A stretch of 64,000 nt of DNA. Origin: Rosa chinensis. Lineage: Eukaryota > Streptophyta > Magnoliopsida > Rosales > Rosaceae. The stretch's first letter is position 1, and each line of letters opens with the position of its first letter. This document shows positions 1 through 11,175 of this stretch, piece by piece. The translations under genes and the position numbers were made by a program. The notes under the pieces are model-generated. The model worked only from the letters and a program-made list of their open reading frames with translations, was not told the origin of the DNA and searched no databases. The stretch is from assembly GCF_002994745.2 (NCBI RefSeq), contig NC_037094.1, positions 18,275,001-18,339,000 on the forward strand, in the 5' to 3' direction.

Positions 1-96
1 TTTGGAGTTTTGGGGTTAGAATTGTGTCTTGGAATTGAGAGAGACAATTCAAAGCATAAAGCTCTGTAATTTTAAATTCTCGGGGATAGATACATA

Positions 97-99
<3 letters not shown>

Positions 100-140
<41 letters not shown>
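100..140. repeat. (TA)n microsatellite
   Basis: About 40 bases of uninterrupted TA dinucleotide. It creates a spurious Ile-Tyr run in a minus-strand reading frame, which should not be read as a gene. Confidence 0.95.
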
Positions 141-142
<2 letters not shown>

Positions 143-2017
143 GCTCAGCCAAAAGTATAAGAAACCCTCCAAGAAGGAGATTCACGTCATACTTGCAGTG
201 GTCGATGTGGTTTAGGATTGACTTTGTCCATCCAATTTGACCAAGATCTCCTACCACAACAAAAATAATTGAAAATTGAGCTGGGTTCTTAATCTGAAAC
301 TCAGATGCTTGTCCTCACAAAGTAATCTGTATCATGTTCAACAGGGTTTTGAGGCCGGATATACTCGGTTGCGATGAGTATGAAGGTTATTGAGATTAAT
401 TAAGAACAAAAATGGTAAAATGAGTTTGAATTCCATTATCTTTCCTAAATATTGGAGATTTTTTTTCCTCTCTTTTGTGTTCTATTGATAATTTGACAAG
501 AGTTGACAAAATCAACTATTATTTGGAAAAAAGAAGAGATCCAAATACTAGTTTTGGAGATACGAATAGAAACTCCCATTACAGATATCTCATTCTAGAT
601 ACCTTCAATATTAATTAAATTCCTGTGCTAGGTTTTACAGAAATTAATATTTACGTAGCATCTACTTTGATTTTAAATATTTATGGTTCTGTTAAAGTTG
701 CATTTTGTCGGATATATTCCTTATCTATTTATTTTTCCTTTGATCCACCAGTACATTCCATTAATTATTCCAAAGAATGTTCGTGAAAATACGGTTATAA
801 TATCTATCATCGATCTAGATTTGTTCTAAATTCTTGGTTTCCTCAAAGATTGCATGCACGTAATTCTTCCTGGTAAGATTATATAATTCCTTTTCATATT
901 CCTATGAACTTTACATCACGATCATGGAATATTTCTGGGTAAAGTTGCATGTATTACAGAATATCATCTAACTCGATCTCCTACAAGTAACTAATTTGAT
1001 CCGAATCAATGAAAATAGGTGCGCACTCGATATTTATTCTTCAACTCTAAAATCTCATGGCACAAACCAAGCTAAGTGGGTTACATGCTATGTGCCATGT
1101 ACTTTCGAATTACTTTGTGTAAACATTTTTCTCTTTATGTTGTTAAACTGTTAATGAGATATGAGTCACAACCCAATCTACTCCCAAATAGTATCTTTTG
1201 GGTATAAGTATTCTCATTAAATATGTGATGTCTGTGCATGTTATGCAATTGTTTATCTTTCATATATACATTATTCAAATAATTGAAAAATATGATTAAT
1301 AGTTCTAAATCGACATAATACGAGCCAATAGCATGTCCAAATGGTTGGATATTATACGATGAAATTCAATAATCAGAACTGTTTATTTTCTACTATCCAA
1401 AAATATAAAAAATTAGAGTAAAAAATCACAGTCCACCGTTAATTCATCTAACTTTGCAAGCACTACATTATAATGCCTAAACAATTTCCAATATGCCTAA
1501 TTTTATCCATTAATACATTTAACACCTAATAATATATATGGTGGAGAATGGAGGCCTGCCAACTGAAACTTGCGAATTTCTACAATTAAAACTAGCTCCA
1601 TACATATATAGCTCAATCATATATAGATGATCATATCGATTTAGAAAGGCTTCCACCAATACATAAAATAGACCACATCACTACTTAGTTGGATTTATAA
1701 GGTTGATATATATCCATGCTTTTATCAATGGGGAACAAGTGGAAAGCAAAGTAGTGCTCTCAATAAAGAAAGAAAACCAGAATGATGATCGATCAATGAG
1801 TGCCTTTCTGACGTACGTACATTATCCTTCTAACAATGTTCTTGTACTCGAATTCCAGCATTATATTGCTTAATTTTATGAGCATGCCCTACCAGTACCA
1901 GAACCTAAATTTGAGGTGGGTTTTTATCTAAATGAGAAATTTGTCTCAGAAAAAATGATCAGGATGATGAAGCCATCAATTTCACATTTTCTGGAAGGGA
2001 AATTTTTAACAACAATA

Positions 2018-2099
2018 CCCGACAAATTGGTGACTTTGAAGTTCGGTACATTTTCTTTCAAACAAAACAATTGAAGTTCGAAGTCACTAATTTGTCGGG
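2018..2099. repeat. Short inverted repeat (hairpin)
   Basis: Two 23-base arms (2018-2040 and 2077-2099) starting with CCCGACAAATT are reverse complements with two mismatches and are separated by 36 bases. This could be the core of a small decayed MITE or a fold-back remnant. No target-site duplication was identified. Confidence 0.6.
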
Positions 2100-3364
2100 A
2101 ACAAACAAGATGAATTATTAATAAAATCATAATGTGGTGTCTATATTTTCTAGTGATTAATAATTACTCAGATTCCAAATAACATACAAAGTGATGTTGA
2201 TGAAAAGTAAATTGTCCAAAAGCGTGCAATCACATTTTGAAAGGCACAGTTGCTTTGTATTTTATTTCTATTCTACAAAGGTGTTTTGTCCAATTACTTT
2301 AAAAATTAATAAAATACTAACATCTAGGCAAAGATGAAATGGAAGTGATTCAATAATCAGGTGGCTTTGGAATATAAATGAAAGGAAAAAAGCTTTATAG
2401 ATTAGGTGGCCATGGTTATCACAATGGATTCTTATAGTTCAGAACCTCCCTAATAGTAGGCCTCAGCATTCACAGTCCGAGTCTTTTCAAATCTAATCTT
2501 CCTCTTACTTCCTTTGTTACATAAAAAAGTTCCTCCTCTGAATTTCGGGCGTAAACCACCAGAGCTACGAGGCTGACTGCGCTCACATTCATTTTCATCC
2601 TTTTGGAAGTTCATATTCGATCATTTATAAGCACTTTCTGACCGTAACTTATCTGATAGATATTTTGCTAGTACGGTGGTTTTTTTTCACAATTACACTT
2701 ACTGAAGTTCTTTTCAAATTAGAATGAAATCTTGACTGAAGTATTGTATTTGCTAGTTTAGTGGAAAAAATGTACAAAAGAAGATGTTTCCGATTAAACA
2801 TTCTTTTTTTGTTTTGTTTAATGTTTTCAAATCCATCGATTCTTACAGTTTATGACAAGCGAGTTTCTTTCTTGATACATGAATCATGAATGTTATCACC
2901 TTTTTTTTTTATACATTCTCATTTTATTTTTTATATTTTCTTTATCATATTATTGATTTATTCTGTCATTTTAAAATTAATTAAAAAAAAAACCGTACCG
3001 TAAATTATTTAATTATCTAAACTCTAAAGGTTGTCAAATAACCGATGCTTCTGTCAATAGTTGGATTGTCATGCGAATCAACCCAACAGTATGCACCCGT
3101 TACTCCTTTCACTAAATGTGTGAGGGTTAGATTGTTACCATAATATTAATTTACCACATGCAACTGGATTTTCTTAGCTTTTCATCAAATTCTCATGGTT
3201 TTTTAACTTTTTTTTTTCTTTCTAACAGTCCACCTTCGGCAGTTAATTTGGATTTCTTCTTATCATATTTATCAAGACCAATCACATGCACCAAATCTCA
3301 TTAGATTACTCGGAGGACTTGTAAGCATTTATGCATGATTTATCCCCTTGCTTTCTCATGTCAC

Positions 3365-3374
3365 TCTATAAAAT
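3365..3374 (+). promoter_or_regulatory. Probable TATA box of the MATE gene
   Basis: The motif CTATAAAATC is followed by a CT-rich stretch typical of plant transcription starts. With a start about 30 bases downstream, the 5' leader would be roughly 210 bases, ending at the ATG at 3612. Confidence 0.55.
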
Positions 3375-3611
3375 CCACCACCAACTCTCTCTCTCTTTCG
3401 CAATTAATTGGCAGTTACAAAAGGAGCCTATCAATTTGCATCTTTTAGGAGAAGAACACCTTCACGAAATCTATGCACCCATCAATAAACAACCTTATCC
3501 CAAGACGGAAACCATAAAAAGAAAACAGGATCCAAAATCTCACATCTCATTTATGTTTGTAACACACCCACCAAATCCTAGCCTTCAACCTATTTTGCTC
3601 AAACACACATT

Positions 3612-5138
3612 ATGTCTGTAACAACATCACAAACACAAAACAGTCCAAGAGAGAGTGCCTCTCAACCATGTTCATTCGAACCTCTCAACCAAAAATGGCC
3701 GTCCAACTTCCTCAAGATCATGCTTTCAGAGCTCAAAATACAAAGAGGAATAGCTCTGCCTCTGGTGGTTATGAACTTGACATGGTTTGCCAAAATAGCC
3801 ATCACAACAGCTTTTCTAGGAAGACTCGGAGAGCTTCAACTGGCTGGTGGCACACTTGGTTTCACTTTCGCTAATGTCACCGGCTTCTCCGTCTTGAGTG
3901 GTCTCTGTGGTGCCATGGAGCCCGTATGTGGTCAAGCATATGGAGCCAAAAACATTAGGCTTCTCCACAAGACCCTTCTTATGACAACTTTCTTGTTACT
4001 TCTTGCAACTCTTCCTATTTCATTTTTGTGGCTCAGTGTTGACAAAATCCTCACCCATTTTGGCCAACAAGAAGATATTTCAACAGTTGCAAAGACCTAC
4101 CTTTTCTATCTCCTACCAGACTTGGTTATGACCGCACTGCTTTGTCCCCTCAAAGCCTACTTGAACTCACAAAGCATCACGGTTCCTTCCATGTTCTGCT
4201 CAGGTCTTGCTCTTGCCTTTCACATACCAATCAACATAGTGCTTGCAAACGCTAAAGGTATTGAGGGAGTTGCAATGTCTGTCTGGATCACTGACCTTAT
4301 GGTTGTGATTCTACTTGCAATTTATGTGTGTGTGATTGAAGTTAAGGCAAAAGAAGGAAGGTGGAAAGAAGGCGGGTGGCTGGACCAAGGTGTTTGGGAT
4401 TGGATTAGACTGCTCAAGCTTTGTGGACCTTGCTGCCTTACTACCTGCCTAGAATGGTGGTGCTATGAGATTCTGGTCCTGTTAACTGGCCGGCTTGCCA
4501 ATGCCAAGCAGGCAGTCGGAGTCTTAGCCATCGTACTAAACTTCGACTACTTGCTGTACTCGGTGATGCTGTCTCTGGCAACATGTGCGTCGACTCGAGT
4601 CTCAAATGAGCTCGGAGCAAACAGGGCAGGACCTGCATACCAATCTGCATTTGTGTCTCTGGCAGTGAGTTTGGTCTCTGGTTGTTTAGGTGGATTGGTG
4701 ATGGTAGCAGCCAGGGGAAGTTGGGGGTCATTGTTTAGCCACGATAAGGGGATTGTAAGAGGTGTGAAGAAGATGATGCTGCTTATGGCTGTGGTGGAGG
4801 TTGTGAATTTCCCATTAGCTGTTTGCGGAGGGATTGTTCGAGGAACAGCGAGGCCATGGTTGGCTATGTATGCAAATCTTGGTGGATTCTACCTTCTGGC
4901 TTTGCCCTTGGGAGTTGTTTTAGCCTTCAAGGTTAAACTCGGGCTGAGTGGACTATTAGTAGGATTCTTGATTGGGATGGTTGCTTGCTTGATTTTGTTG
5001 CTGATCTTTGTTTTAAGAATCAACTGGGATGAAGAAGCGTGCAAAGCACAAAGACTTGCCTCACTTTCCTGTCAAGCACCAGAACTTAACAAACACAAAC
5101 ACCACAAAAGCGTGGGGAGAGTCGATGCCGAAGTCTAA
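3612..5138 (+). CDS. MATE-family efflux transporter (intronless DTX48-56-like clade)
   Basis: Encodes a 508-residue multidrug and toxic compound extrusion carrier, a membrane antiporter exporting organic compounds from the cytosol. The single uninterrupted reading frame fits the intronless plant MATE clade (Arabidopsis DTX48-56 type). The sequence shows two homologous halves, about residues 45-240 and 260-470, with about 12 hydrophobic segments. The first half has the family signature around GAMEPVCGQAYGAK, the middle has a short charged loop (KAKEGRWKEGGW), and the second half has the STRVSNELGAN motif typical of plant MATEs. The N-terminus (about 35 residues) and the C-terminal 40 residues are hydrophilic and probably cytosolic. 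The ATG at 3612 follows a CT-rich leader and gives a family-typical N-terminus. Known members of this clade act in senescence, iron or ABA-related responses and organ growth, but substrate and organelle cannot be read from sequence. No disruption was seen, so the gene is probably functional. Confidence 0.93.
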   Translation: MSVTTSQTQNSPRESASQPCSFEPLNQKWPSNFLKIMLSELKIQRGIALPLVVMNLTWFAKIAITTAFLGRLGELQLAGGTLGFTFANVTGFSVLSGLCGAMEPVCGQAYGAKNIRLLHKTLLMTTFLLLLATLPISFLWLSVDKILTHFGQQEDISTVAKTYLFYLLPDLVMTALLCPLKAYLNSQSITVPSMFCSGLALAFHIPINIVLANAKGIEGVAMSVWITDLMVVILLAIYVCVIEVKAKEGRWKEGGWLDQGVWDWIRLLKLCGPCCLTTCLEWWCYEILVLLTGRLANAKQAVGVLAIVLNFDYLLYSVMLSLATCASTRVSNELGANRAGPAYQSAFVSLAVSLVSGCLGGLVMVAARGSWGSLFSHDKGIVRGVKKMMLLMAVVEVVNFPLAVCGGIVRGTARPWLAMYANLGGFYLLALPLGVVLAFKVKLGLSGLLVGFLIGMVACLILLLIFVLRINWDEEACKAQRLASLSCQAPELNKHKHHKSVGRVDAEV

Positions 5139-5640
5139 AAGTAACCTTAGAATATCTGCTGCAATGTCCTCCAACTCCAACCCACATCTTCTAGCAAAGT
5201 TTTTTCTCGATGCCAATAAATATTTTGGGCTCAAACAAGGGTTACTGTAAGAAAGCAATTTCCAGTCATCTCTGTAGTCTTGGGTTTGTATCTTCCAGAT
5301 GGGTCCATGTAAGTTAAACAGCGCCTAATTGTTGACATGACAAATAACAGAAAAGTAAATTGTTGAGAGCAGGAGAGTAGAGTCTCCAATTTGTTGATAG
5401 TAGATGAGTAGTGGTACAATCTCCACAAAGAAGAGAGCAATAGCTTCAAAATTGAATTAAACACAAAAACATTTCTTGTATTGAATGAACCTAGGACTAG
5501 TTCAGAATCAGATTCAAACTAACATTCAGGAACGACAAATGCCATTAAACAACTCCGACCAACATCATTGATCCATGCATTGGTTAAGAAATTTGCATCA
5601 TAGGTTACAGTGAAAAAAAAAGAAAAAAAAGGGGCAAATA
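5139..5640. other. Convergent 3' spacer of the MATE and ClpT genes
   Basis: About 500 bases between two convergent genes. An AATAAA at 5215-5220, about 75 bases after the MATE stop, is a plausible poly(A) signal. Reading frames here are shadows. Nothing else was recognised. Confidence 0.5.
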
Positions 5641-7730
5641 TCATCCATCAATGAATCCAGGTTCAGAAATTAAAGACTCCAGCTCTTTCACTTTCTCTTC
5701 ATTGAAGCCAAGGGAGGCCATTATCTTGTGACCCGGTGAATCCACTTCATACCAAATGCCAAGAAGCAGATGAGATGTTGTAATTTCACCACTACCACCT
5801 GCAATTCAGATATCAATAAATCAAAAGGTAAGAACTAAAGTAGAGCAAAAAGAGTTGATAATTATGATTTGTCAAAGAAAAGAGTCAATAATCATGTGCC
5901 CTTGGAGCTCAATCCCGCAATTTGACAAGTGGGGTACACTGCACGATAGCAACATGAATCTCCTTTCAAATAGTTCTATTGTCTTACAGTCAAGAACCAT
6001 AGTAGAATTAAGATTTTAAGTATTTTTGATCATTTATGCAATAATTATATCAGATATCCTTCAGAAGAAAAATATGGAATTTGGAGCTCCACTGAGAATT
6101 GTCTTTGGATTCAGATGTAGGATGGAATTGGAAGATACAAATTCAACATTCTCGTCGGAAAGGAGATTATCTCTTAAATAACAAAGGGAAAAGGAACTAT
6201 GTCAGTTCAAGATTGAACTCTAAAACTGTTCTTGCAGCTGAGGCAGCTCAGATTATTACAATGACCCATTCTCTAGATGCTGGATTTTGTAATTGCAACT
6301 CAAACATAATTGTAGCCCTTATACACTATTCACTATAATTAATTCGGTATCTAGTTTGCATATCGAAGATGCTACTTGATTGAGCACTGATGCAATCCCA
6401 AGAGCTACTTATATACATAAGTTCTGGGGGACATGTCAGGAACTACTTAAAATACAAAAACGTGAAAAGGCGAATAAAAAAAATTTCTGCACGAGAAATA
6501 TGTATATAAATGAAACAGCAAAGCAATTTACCAGATTTTATTTTCTTATCAACAGCCCAGTCGAGCACTCTTTGAGCTTCGTCAGTCAATGCAGGATGCT
6601 CAGGACTGAAAAAGTACATATCAGCTTTCCCAAGTAACTTGATGGTTTCTTCACGCACCTTGAACAATGTAACTCCATTTGCCCGCAAAATTTTTGAAGC
6701 CAAAGTGGTTCCTGCAGCCCAATGCAAAGATGGCTAGGTAAACCACAAAATGTGTTTATCACAGAGACCAGACATAATCATAAGATTTTCTTAACATTAT
6801 TTCTATTTGTATTTCTGTGGGTGGTGGTGTTAAAAATGGGAAACATTTCACACTCAATTATGATTCTGAGGATTCAAGTTGGTATCATATAAGATTTGCA
6901 TTCCGAGTTAGCCCTCAGTTACCATTTGTTTTGGATCACAACTTGGAAGTCTTGGACTAAATTTACAACCTAAGCCTTTATGCATAAGGTAGAAGCCAGG
7001 AAACAACCGCACAAGCAGCCTTCCAACCAAGCATTCGGGGTGAGAGAACTAATCAACAAGACTATTTGCAATAGAAGGATTACTAACTTTTAACAATAAC
7101 CATTGCTCTTTTATTAATGAACAATAAGAGCTTAAAAGGCTGGAAAAAACTTACCCTCGATGAGGATACCCATGAGAATTGCTTCAGTCCCAGTGGTTGG
7201 GTACTTGAGCTTCCTGGCTTCCAATTCCCCCATGGCAAATGACTTTATAGCCCTGCTAGACCATCTGCATCCACCCAACCAATACCAAAACCTCAATCCC
7301 ACCAAAATCAACCAACGAAAACATTAAATCCAACGAACATAGTTCAACAAAAGACACTCACTTGGGCACTTCCTCATTGGACGAAACTCTCTCCTTGATT
7401 CTGTAATGATAAAATCAGAAGCATCTGAAACAACAGCTCGTCATCTAAAACGTGAAACGAAACGAATAAAAAAAACAGGGGTTCTGGCAATGCGACAGAA
7501 TTGGGTACTTACGCGGTCGGGAGGCTGAGGCAGATTGTGGAAGAGAAAGGTCGGAGCTTTGGCAGTTGGGCTCTGACTCCGAGACTGTTGGTTCCGAGCC
7601 ATAGATTCTGTAGACTTGTGGGCTTCAAAGTCGTGGTCAGAGGTAGAGAACACGATTCGGGTTTGGTTGTTTGATTGGGATTGAAGGCAGAGACGAAAGC
7701 TGGAAGCTTGGAGAGGGAGTGAGCGGCCAT
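5641..7730 (-). CDS. Plastid Clp protease accessory protein, ClpT1/ClpT2-like
   Basis: Five exons on the minus strand join into a 234-residue protein: 7513-7730, 7362-7400, 7155-7264, 6532-6711 and 5641-5798. Every junction is GT-AG and the frame stays open to a TGA at 5641-5643. Residues 1 to about 70 are Ser/Thr-rich with few acidic residues and end near a basic segment, as in a chloroplast transit peptide. The remainder is a Clp N-terminal-like repeat domain without ATPase modules. It includes the conserved stretches WSSRAIKSFAMGELEARK, EAILMGILIEG, TTLASKILRANG and SHLLLGIWYE. ClpT proteins bind the plastid ClpP/R core ring and assist its assembly or stability. Length fits the Arabidopsis proteins (about 240 residues). 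The very small second exon (39 bases) is easy to miss. T1 and T2 cannot be distinguished by eye. No damage was seen. Confidence 0.9.
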
Positions 7731-8649
7731 GTTTGGAATAGCCGGGGGCTCTTTCGTGCTGGCTCAAGTGTTTGGAATGTGGATATGTTGGGAAGGAAGG
7801 GTCAAGGATTTGGAACCAAAAGTCTGACGGTGAAAGCCGAGAGTAAAACGATAATGAGCCCATTTTTTACGGAGGTGGTAAAAAAAATTACCCTGATGTT
7901 TTTTCTGTTTTGTAGGTTTGAAGTCCTAGAACCTCATGGTAAGGAATAGGAATCGTAGTTCCTTATCATTAGGGAGTAATTACTCTAATGCTTACTATGT
8001 TTAATAGTCTAGCTAGAGGTGTTAACGTTCGAAAAAGACTAGTAAGCATCGGGACGTCTAATTTTATCGAAATAATCTTAATTTCTTTTTTTAAAATAGA
8101 CTTGTTCTTATGTTAATTGTTTGATCATTCGGAAAACTAGACTTACTCTCAACTAATAAATAATGCTCATCACTCTTTAGCTCTAAACCATTCCCTCAAA
8201 ACATGGAAACTTCCTCAAATGCTAGAGATTCATCGATCCTGAGATTTTAATCTAAATTCTGAGACGCTCCTTTCCTGATCGACTCATGCTTTGTTGCAAT
8301 TATATGACCTTTAATTTCGTTCATTTTGTATTGATGGGGTTAATTAGGGTTCTTAATGATCGAGCACATTCAATGCAACGTTTATTCGATCACCCAAATT
8401 ATCTAGGTCTTGTAGGGCAGTACAGCACACAGCTCGAGTACTCTAACTAAAGTTTTGAGCAGAGTTTAAAACTTTAAATAAAGACAAACTTCCCTTATAT
8501 TGTTTTCCTATTTGTTGTAGGTTTTCTTCTTCTTCTTCTTTATTTTATTTTATTTATTTATTTTTAATCTAGAGCAAAACTATGTTTGTTAAGTTGAAAT
8601 CACGTTTGCTATTCCAATTGGGATTAGGGCTAGGTTTTGATTGCTCTAA
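7731..8649. other. Divergent intergenic region between ClpT and DNAJC21-like genes
   Basis: About 0.9 kb separates the two divergent genes and should hold both promoters. AT-rich with poly-T/TTC runs around 8520-8560. No repeat or small gene was recognised. A minus-strand frame extending upstream of the ClpT ATG has no family-like content and is probably fortuitous. Confidence 0.45.
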
Positions 8650-8656
8650 TATAAAG
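8650..8656 (+). promoter_or_regulatory. Probable TATA box of the DNAJC21-like gene
   Basis: TATAAAG lies about 130 bases before the ATG at 8783 and is followed by CAG/TAC-rich sequence. Position and spacing suit a plant core promoter, leaving a leader of about 100 bases. Confidence 0.45.
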
Positions 8657-8782
8657 CCCCAGCTACTACGTACTGAATACTGATGTATTAGACAGTTTAA
8701 TTCATAACTACTCAAGTGTCGTGACTCGCTCTACTCTACTCCATTTCCGGTTCGAAGTTCCTTGATATCAAACTCGACAACA

Positions 8783-10334
8783 ATGGTGAAGAGCACCGAG
8801 CGCGTCTGCTACTACGAGACCTTAGGCCTCGAACCCAACTGCTCAATGGATGATGTCAGACATGCCTACCATGAACTTTCCATAATATACCACCCGGACA
8901 AATACAAGTCCAGTTGCGGCATGACAGAAGACGAAGCCGCCGCCAAATTCCTAGAGATCAAAGACGCCTACAACATTCTCAAAGAACCCGATGAGCGGGC
9001 CTTCTACGACTCCTACCGCCAGACCTACGCTGTCCCAGAGGCTTTCAACCCCGACCTCAAAGCCGCTTTCGACGTACAACATCAACTTCAATGGCTACTC
9101 CGATTCCAACCGCGGTTTCTACAAGGTCTATTCTGACGTTTTCAACAGGATTTACGCCATCGAGCGTGCTTTTCAGGAAAGGAATGACCTACCGTGGGAT
9201 TCGGTTCACAAGCCTCCGGACATGGGCAATCTCGAGAGCCCGTATCCCGAGGTTGTTAAGTTTTACAACTACTGGCTCAACTTTAGTTCCATAATGGATT
9301 TCTGCTGGGAGGACCCGTATGATGAGTATGATCTCAGTAGGGTCATCCGCAGGGGGTATAAGCGGTGGTTGAAAAAGAATATGAAAGCGAGGAAGAAGGC
9401 TAAGAAGGAGTACAACAACAAGGTGCGGGATTTGGCACATAATGCGAAGAGGCTGGACAAGAGGGTCATGCAGATGATGGCGAAGAGGGAGGAGGAAAGG
9501 AAGAGGGAGATGGAGAAGGAAAGGGAGAGGAGGAAGCGGTTGAAGAAGGAGAAGCTGGCGAAGGCCGCTATGGAGTATGAGGAGCCGGAGTGGACCAAAG
9601 TGGTTGAGAGGAAGAGAAAATATGGTGATCCTGAGGATGAGAAGGAAAAGGAGAGAGAGGAATGGGAGTGCGTGGTTTGTAGAAAGGGGTTTAGGAATGA
9701 AAAGCAGTGTCGGAATCACGAGCAGTCGAAGAAGCACCTCCGCATGGTTATGGAGTTGCTGAAGTTGAAACATTATGATATGGTTGCGGAGTTGATTGAG
9801 GTAGAGAGAAATTATTAAGAACTTAATGAAGAAGAGGTTTTAATGGAGGAAAAAAGGAATGAGGTGGTGGATGATGGGGTTGGAGGGAGTGATAGTAACG
9901 AAAATGAATTTTCTGCTTGTGGTAACGAGAATCAGAAGGAAAAAGTCGGTGAAATAGTTGAAGTCGATGAGGTGGAGGTGGAGGAGGAGGAGGATGAGGA
10001 TGAGATGAATGTTCTTGAAGCAATGGTGGCGAGGCGAAAGGCTATGGAAAAGGTTTGTGACGATGTTCTTGAACCAATGTTTGAGGTCATGGCGACCAAT
10101 ATGCATGTGGAGAATGATGTTAATGAGGCGGCTATAGAGCATCATGATAAGCTAAAGAGCACGAATTTTAAAATTGGAGGGAAGAAACCGAGGAGGAGGA
10201 GGAGTGTGGAGTGTACTAGAATTAACGAACACGATAATTCTCCTAATTCAAATTTGATTCCTTCATATCTGATTCTAGTTCACAAGAAAAGGAAAGCAAG
10301 GAAGAAAGAGAAGAGGGTGCAAAGAAAGTACTAG
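8783..10334 (+). pseudogene. DNAJC21/JJJ1-type J-domain protein, frameshifted and with an internal stop
   Basis: A J-domain co-chaperone of the DNAJC21 (yeast Jjj1) family, which works with Hsp70 in late 60S ribosome maturation. Segment 1 (8783-9136) is a complete J domain with the HPD motif (YHPDKYK). Segment 2 (about 9075-9815, +1 frame) carries the family block around MGNLESPYPEVVKFYNYWL, a long basic/acidic coiled coil (KREEERKREMEKERERR) and a C2H2 zinc finger (CVVCRKGF...HEQSKKH). Segment 3 (9819-10334) is an acidic tail and a Lys/Arg-rich end. Segments 1 and 2 are separated by what looks like a 4-base insertion GTAC at about 9073-9078. The second copy at 60.2 kb lacks it and reads through. 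Segments 2 and 3 are in the same frame, separated only by TAA at 9816-9818. The usual second C-terminal zinc finger is absent, and coding-like sequence continues briefly in another frame after 10334. A sequencing error is an alternative for the frameshift but would not explain the TAA or the lost finger. Confidence 0.82.
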
Positions 10335-10664
10335 ACCTAATGGTGAGAGCGAGGATTTTGATGCAAAGGTTTAGGGTTAGTTTGATCACGTCAGAAAGCA
10401 GATAGATATGTTTGTTGTTTAGTTAATTTCTTCTTCTTCTTTTTTTTTTCCAAATATTTATTTATTACCATTTGATCTAGACGTATGTCAAGTGGCATAA
10501 GTTTTCCTTCATAAGTGGGAGATCCAAAGTACAAATTTCTTTTCTTTTCTCTTTTATCAAAATCCAAAGTACAAATTTCGTAGTTATAATTGTAACAAAA
10601 TTTGATCGCACCATAAGTATTAAGTAATATTACAATACACTTGGTATATAAGTTCTTCTTTTTT
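10335..10664. other. 3' flank of the DNAJC21-like locus
   Basis: AT-rich spacer. The first 40 bases still look coding-like in a shifted frame (reads NGESEDFDAK), which suggests decay of the original C-terminus. Then come poly-T runs and a direct repeat of AATCCAAAGTACAAATTTC-like sequence near 10525-10580. No gene was recognised. Confidence 0.4.
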
Positions 10665-11175
10665 TTTACTTTCTTTTTTCTTGAACTGTTATAGAGTATC
10701 TCAATATTTGGCGACTAAATAGTTGGATATCAGCGAAAGGCGTAAACATGAAAAATAATTTTGATAGCCTATACATATGAAACACACAATATGGGAGATG
10801 CACAATCTAAAGGCATGTACATGGCTCCTAGAGAGTAACATGCCTTATATTCTAATAACACTTCTACAATCAATTCCTTACTCTCTTTTTTTCCCCTTCC
10901 CCCTCTCATTACTGTTCTTCTTTTCTCTTTTTCTTTTTCCTCCTCTCACATCTTCATAGATTTCTTCCACCACTTTTTTTTTTTTCTTGAACTATTATAG
11001 AGTATCTCAATAATTTGGTGACTAAGTACGTAGTTGGATGTCATCGAAAGCGTAAACATGAAAAATAATTTTAATAGGCTATACATATAAAACACACAAT
11101 ATGAGAGATGAACAATCTAAAGGCATGTACATGACTCCTAGAAAGAGATGTCTCAACATACATTATATTCTAATA
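10665..11175. repeat. Tandem duplication (unit about 310 bp), second copy split by the fold-back element
   Basis: Copy 1 (about 10665-10970) and copy 2 (about 10980-11175, continuing at 13896-14018) share the same order of landmarks. These are CTTGAACT-TTATAGAGTATCTCAA, a run around GCGTAAACATGAAAAATAAT, ACAATCTAAAGGCATGTACATG, then TATTCTAATA, and a CT-rich block ending in CATCTTCATAGATTTCTTCC. Copy 2 is interrupted exactly at TATTCTAATA. A degenerate third start occurs near 14108-14190. Confidence 0.75.

Larger units (their letters stand above)
1..3360. other. AT-rich intergenic region, no gene recognised
   Basis: Left edge of the window up to the MATE promoter. Reading frames here are short and have no recognisable content. 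It contains a (TA)n microsatellite near position 100-140, several poly-T tracts and a short hairpin at 2018-2099 (listed separately). Nothing resembling a coding exon, tRNA or transposon terminus was recognised, although old decayed repeats could be hidden here. Confidence 0.5.

Noticed and set aside
3331..3621. 96-codon frame overlapping the MATE start
   Set aside because: Its ATG lies upstream of the TATA box, so it is unlikely to be in the mRNA, and it has no domain content. Treated as leader sequence.
7441..7863. 140-codon minus-strand frame overlapping ClpT exon 1
   Set aside because: It is in a different frame from the transit-peptide exon, and its content is not conserved-looking. The spliced ClpT model explains the region.
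9189..9773. 194-codon minus-strand Leu-rich frame
   Set aside because: It is the antisense shadow of the Lys/Glu-rich coiled coil in the DNAJC21-like gene.
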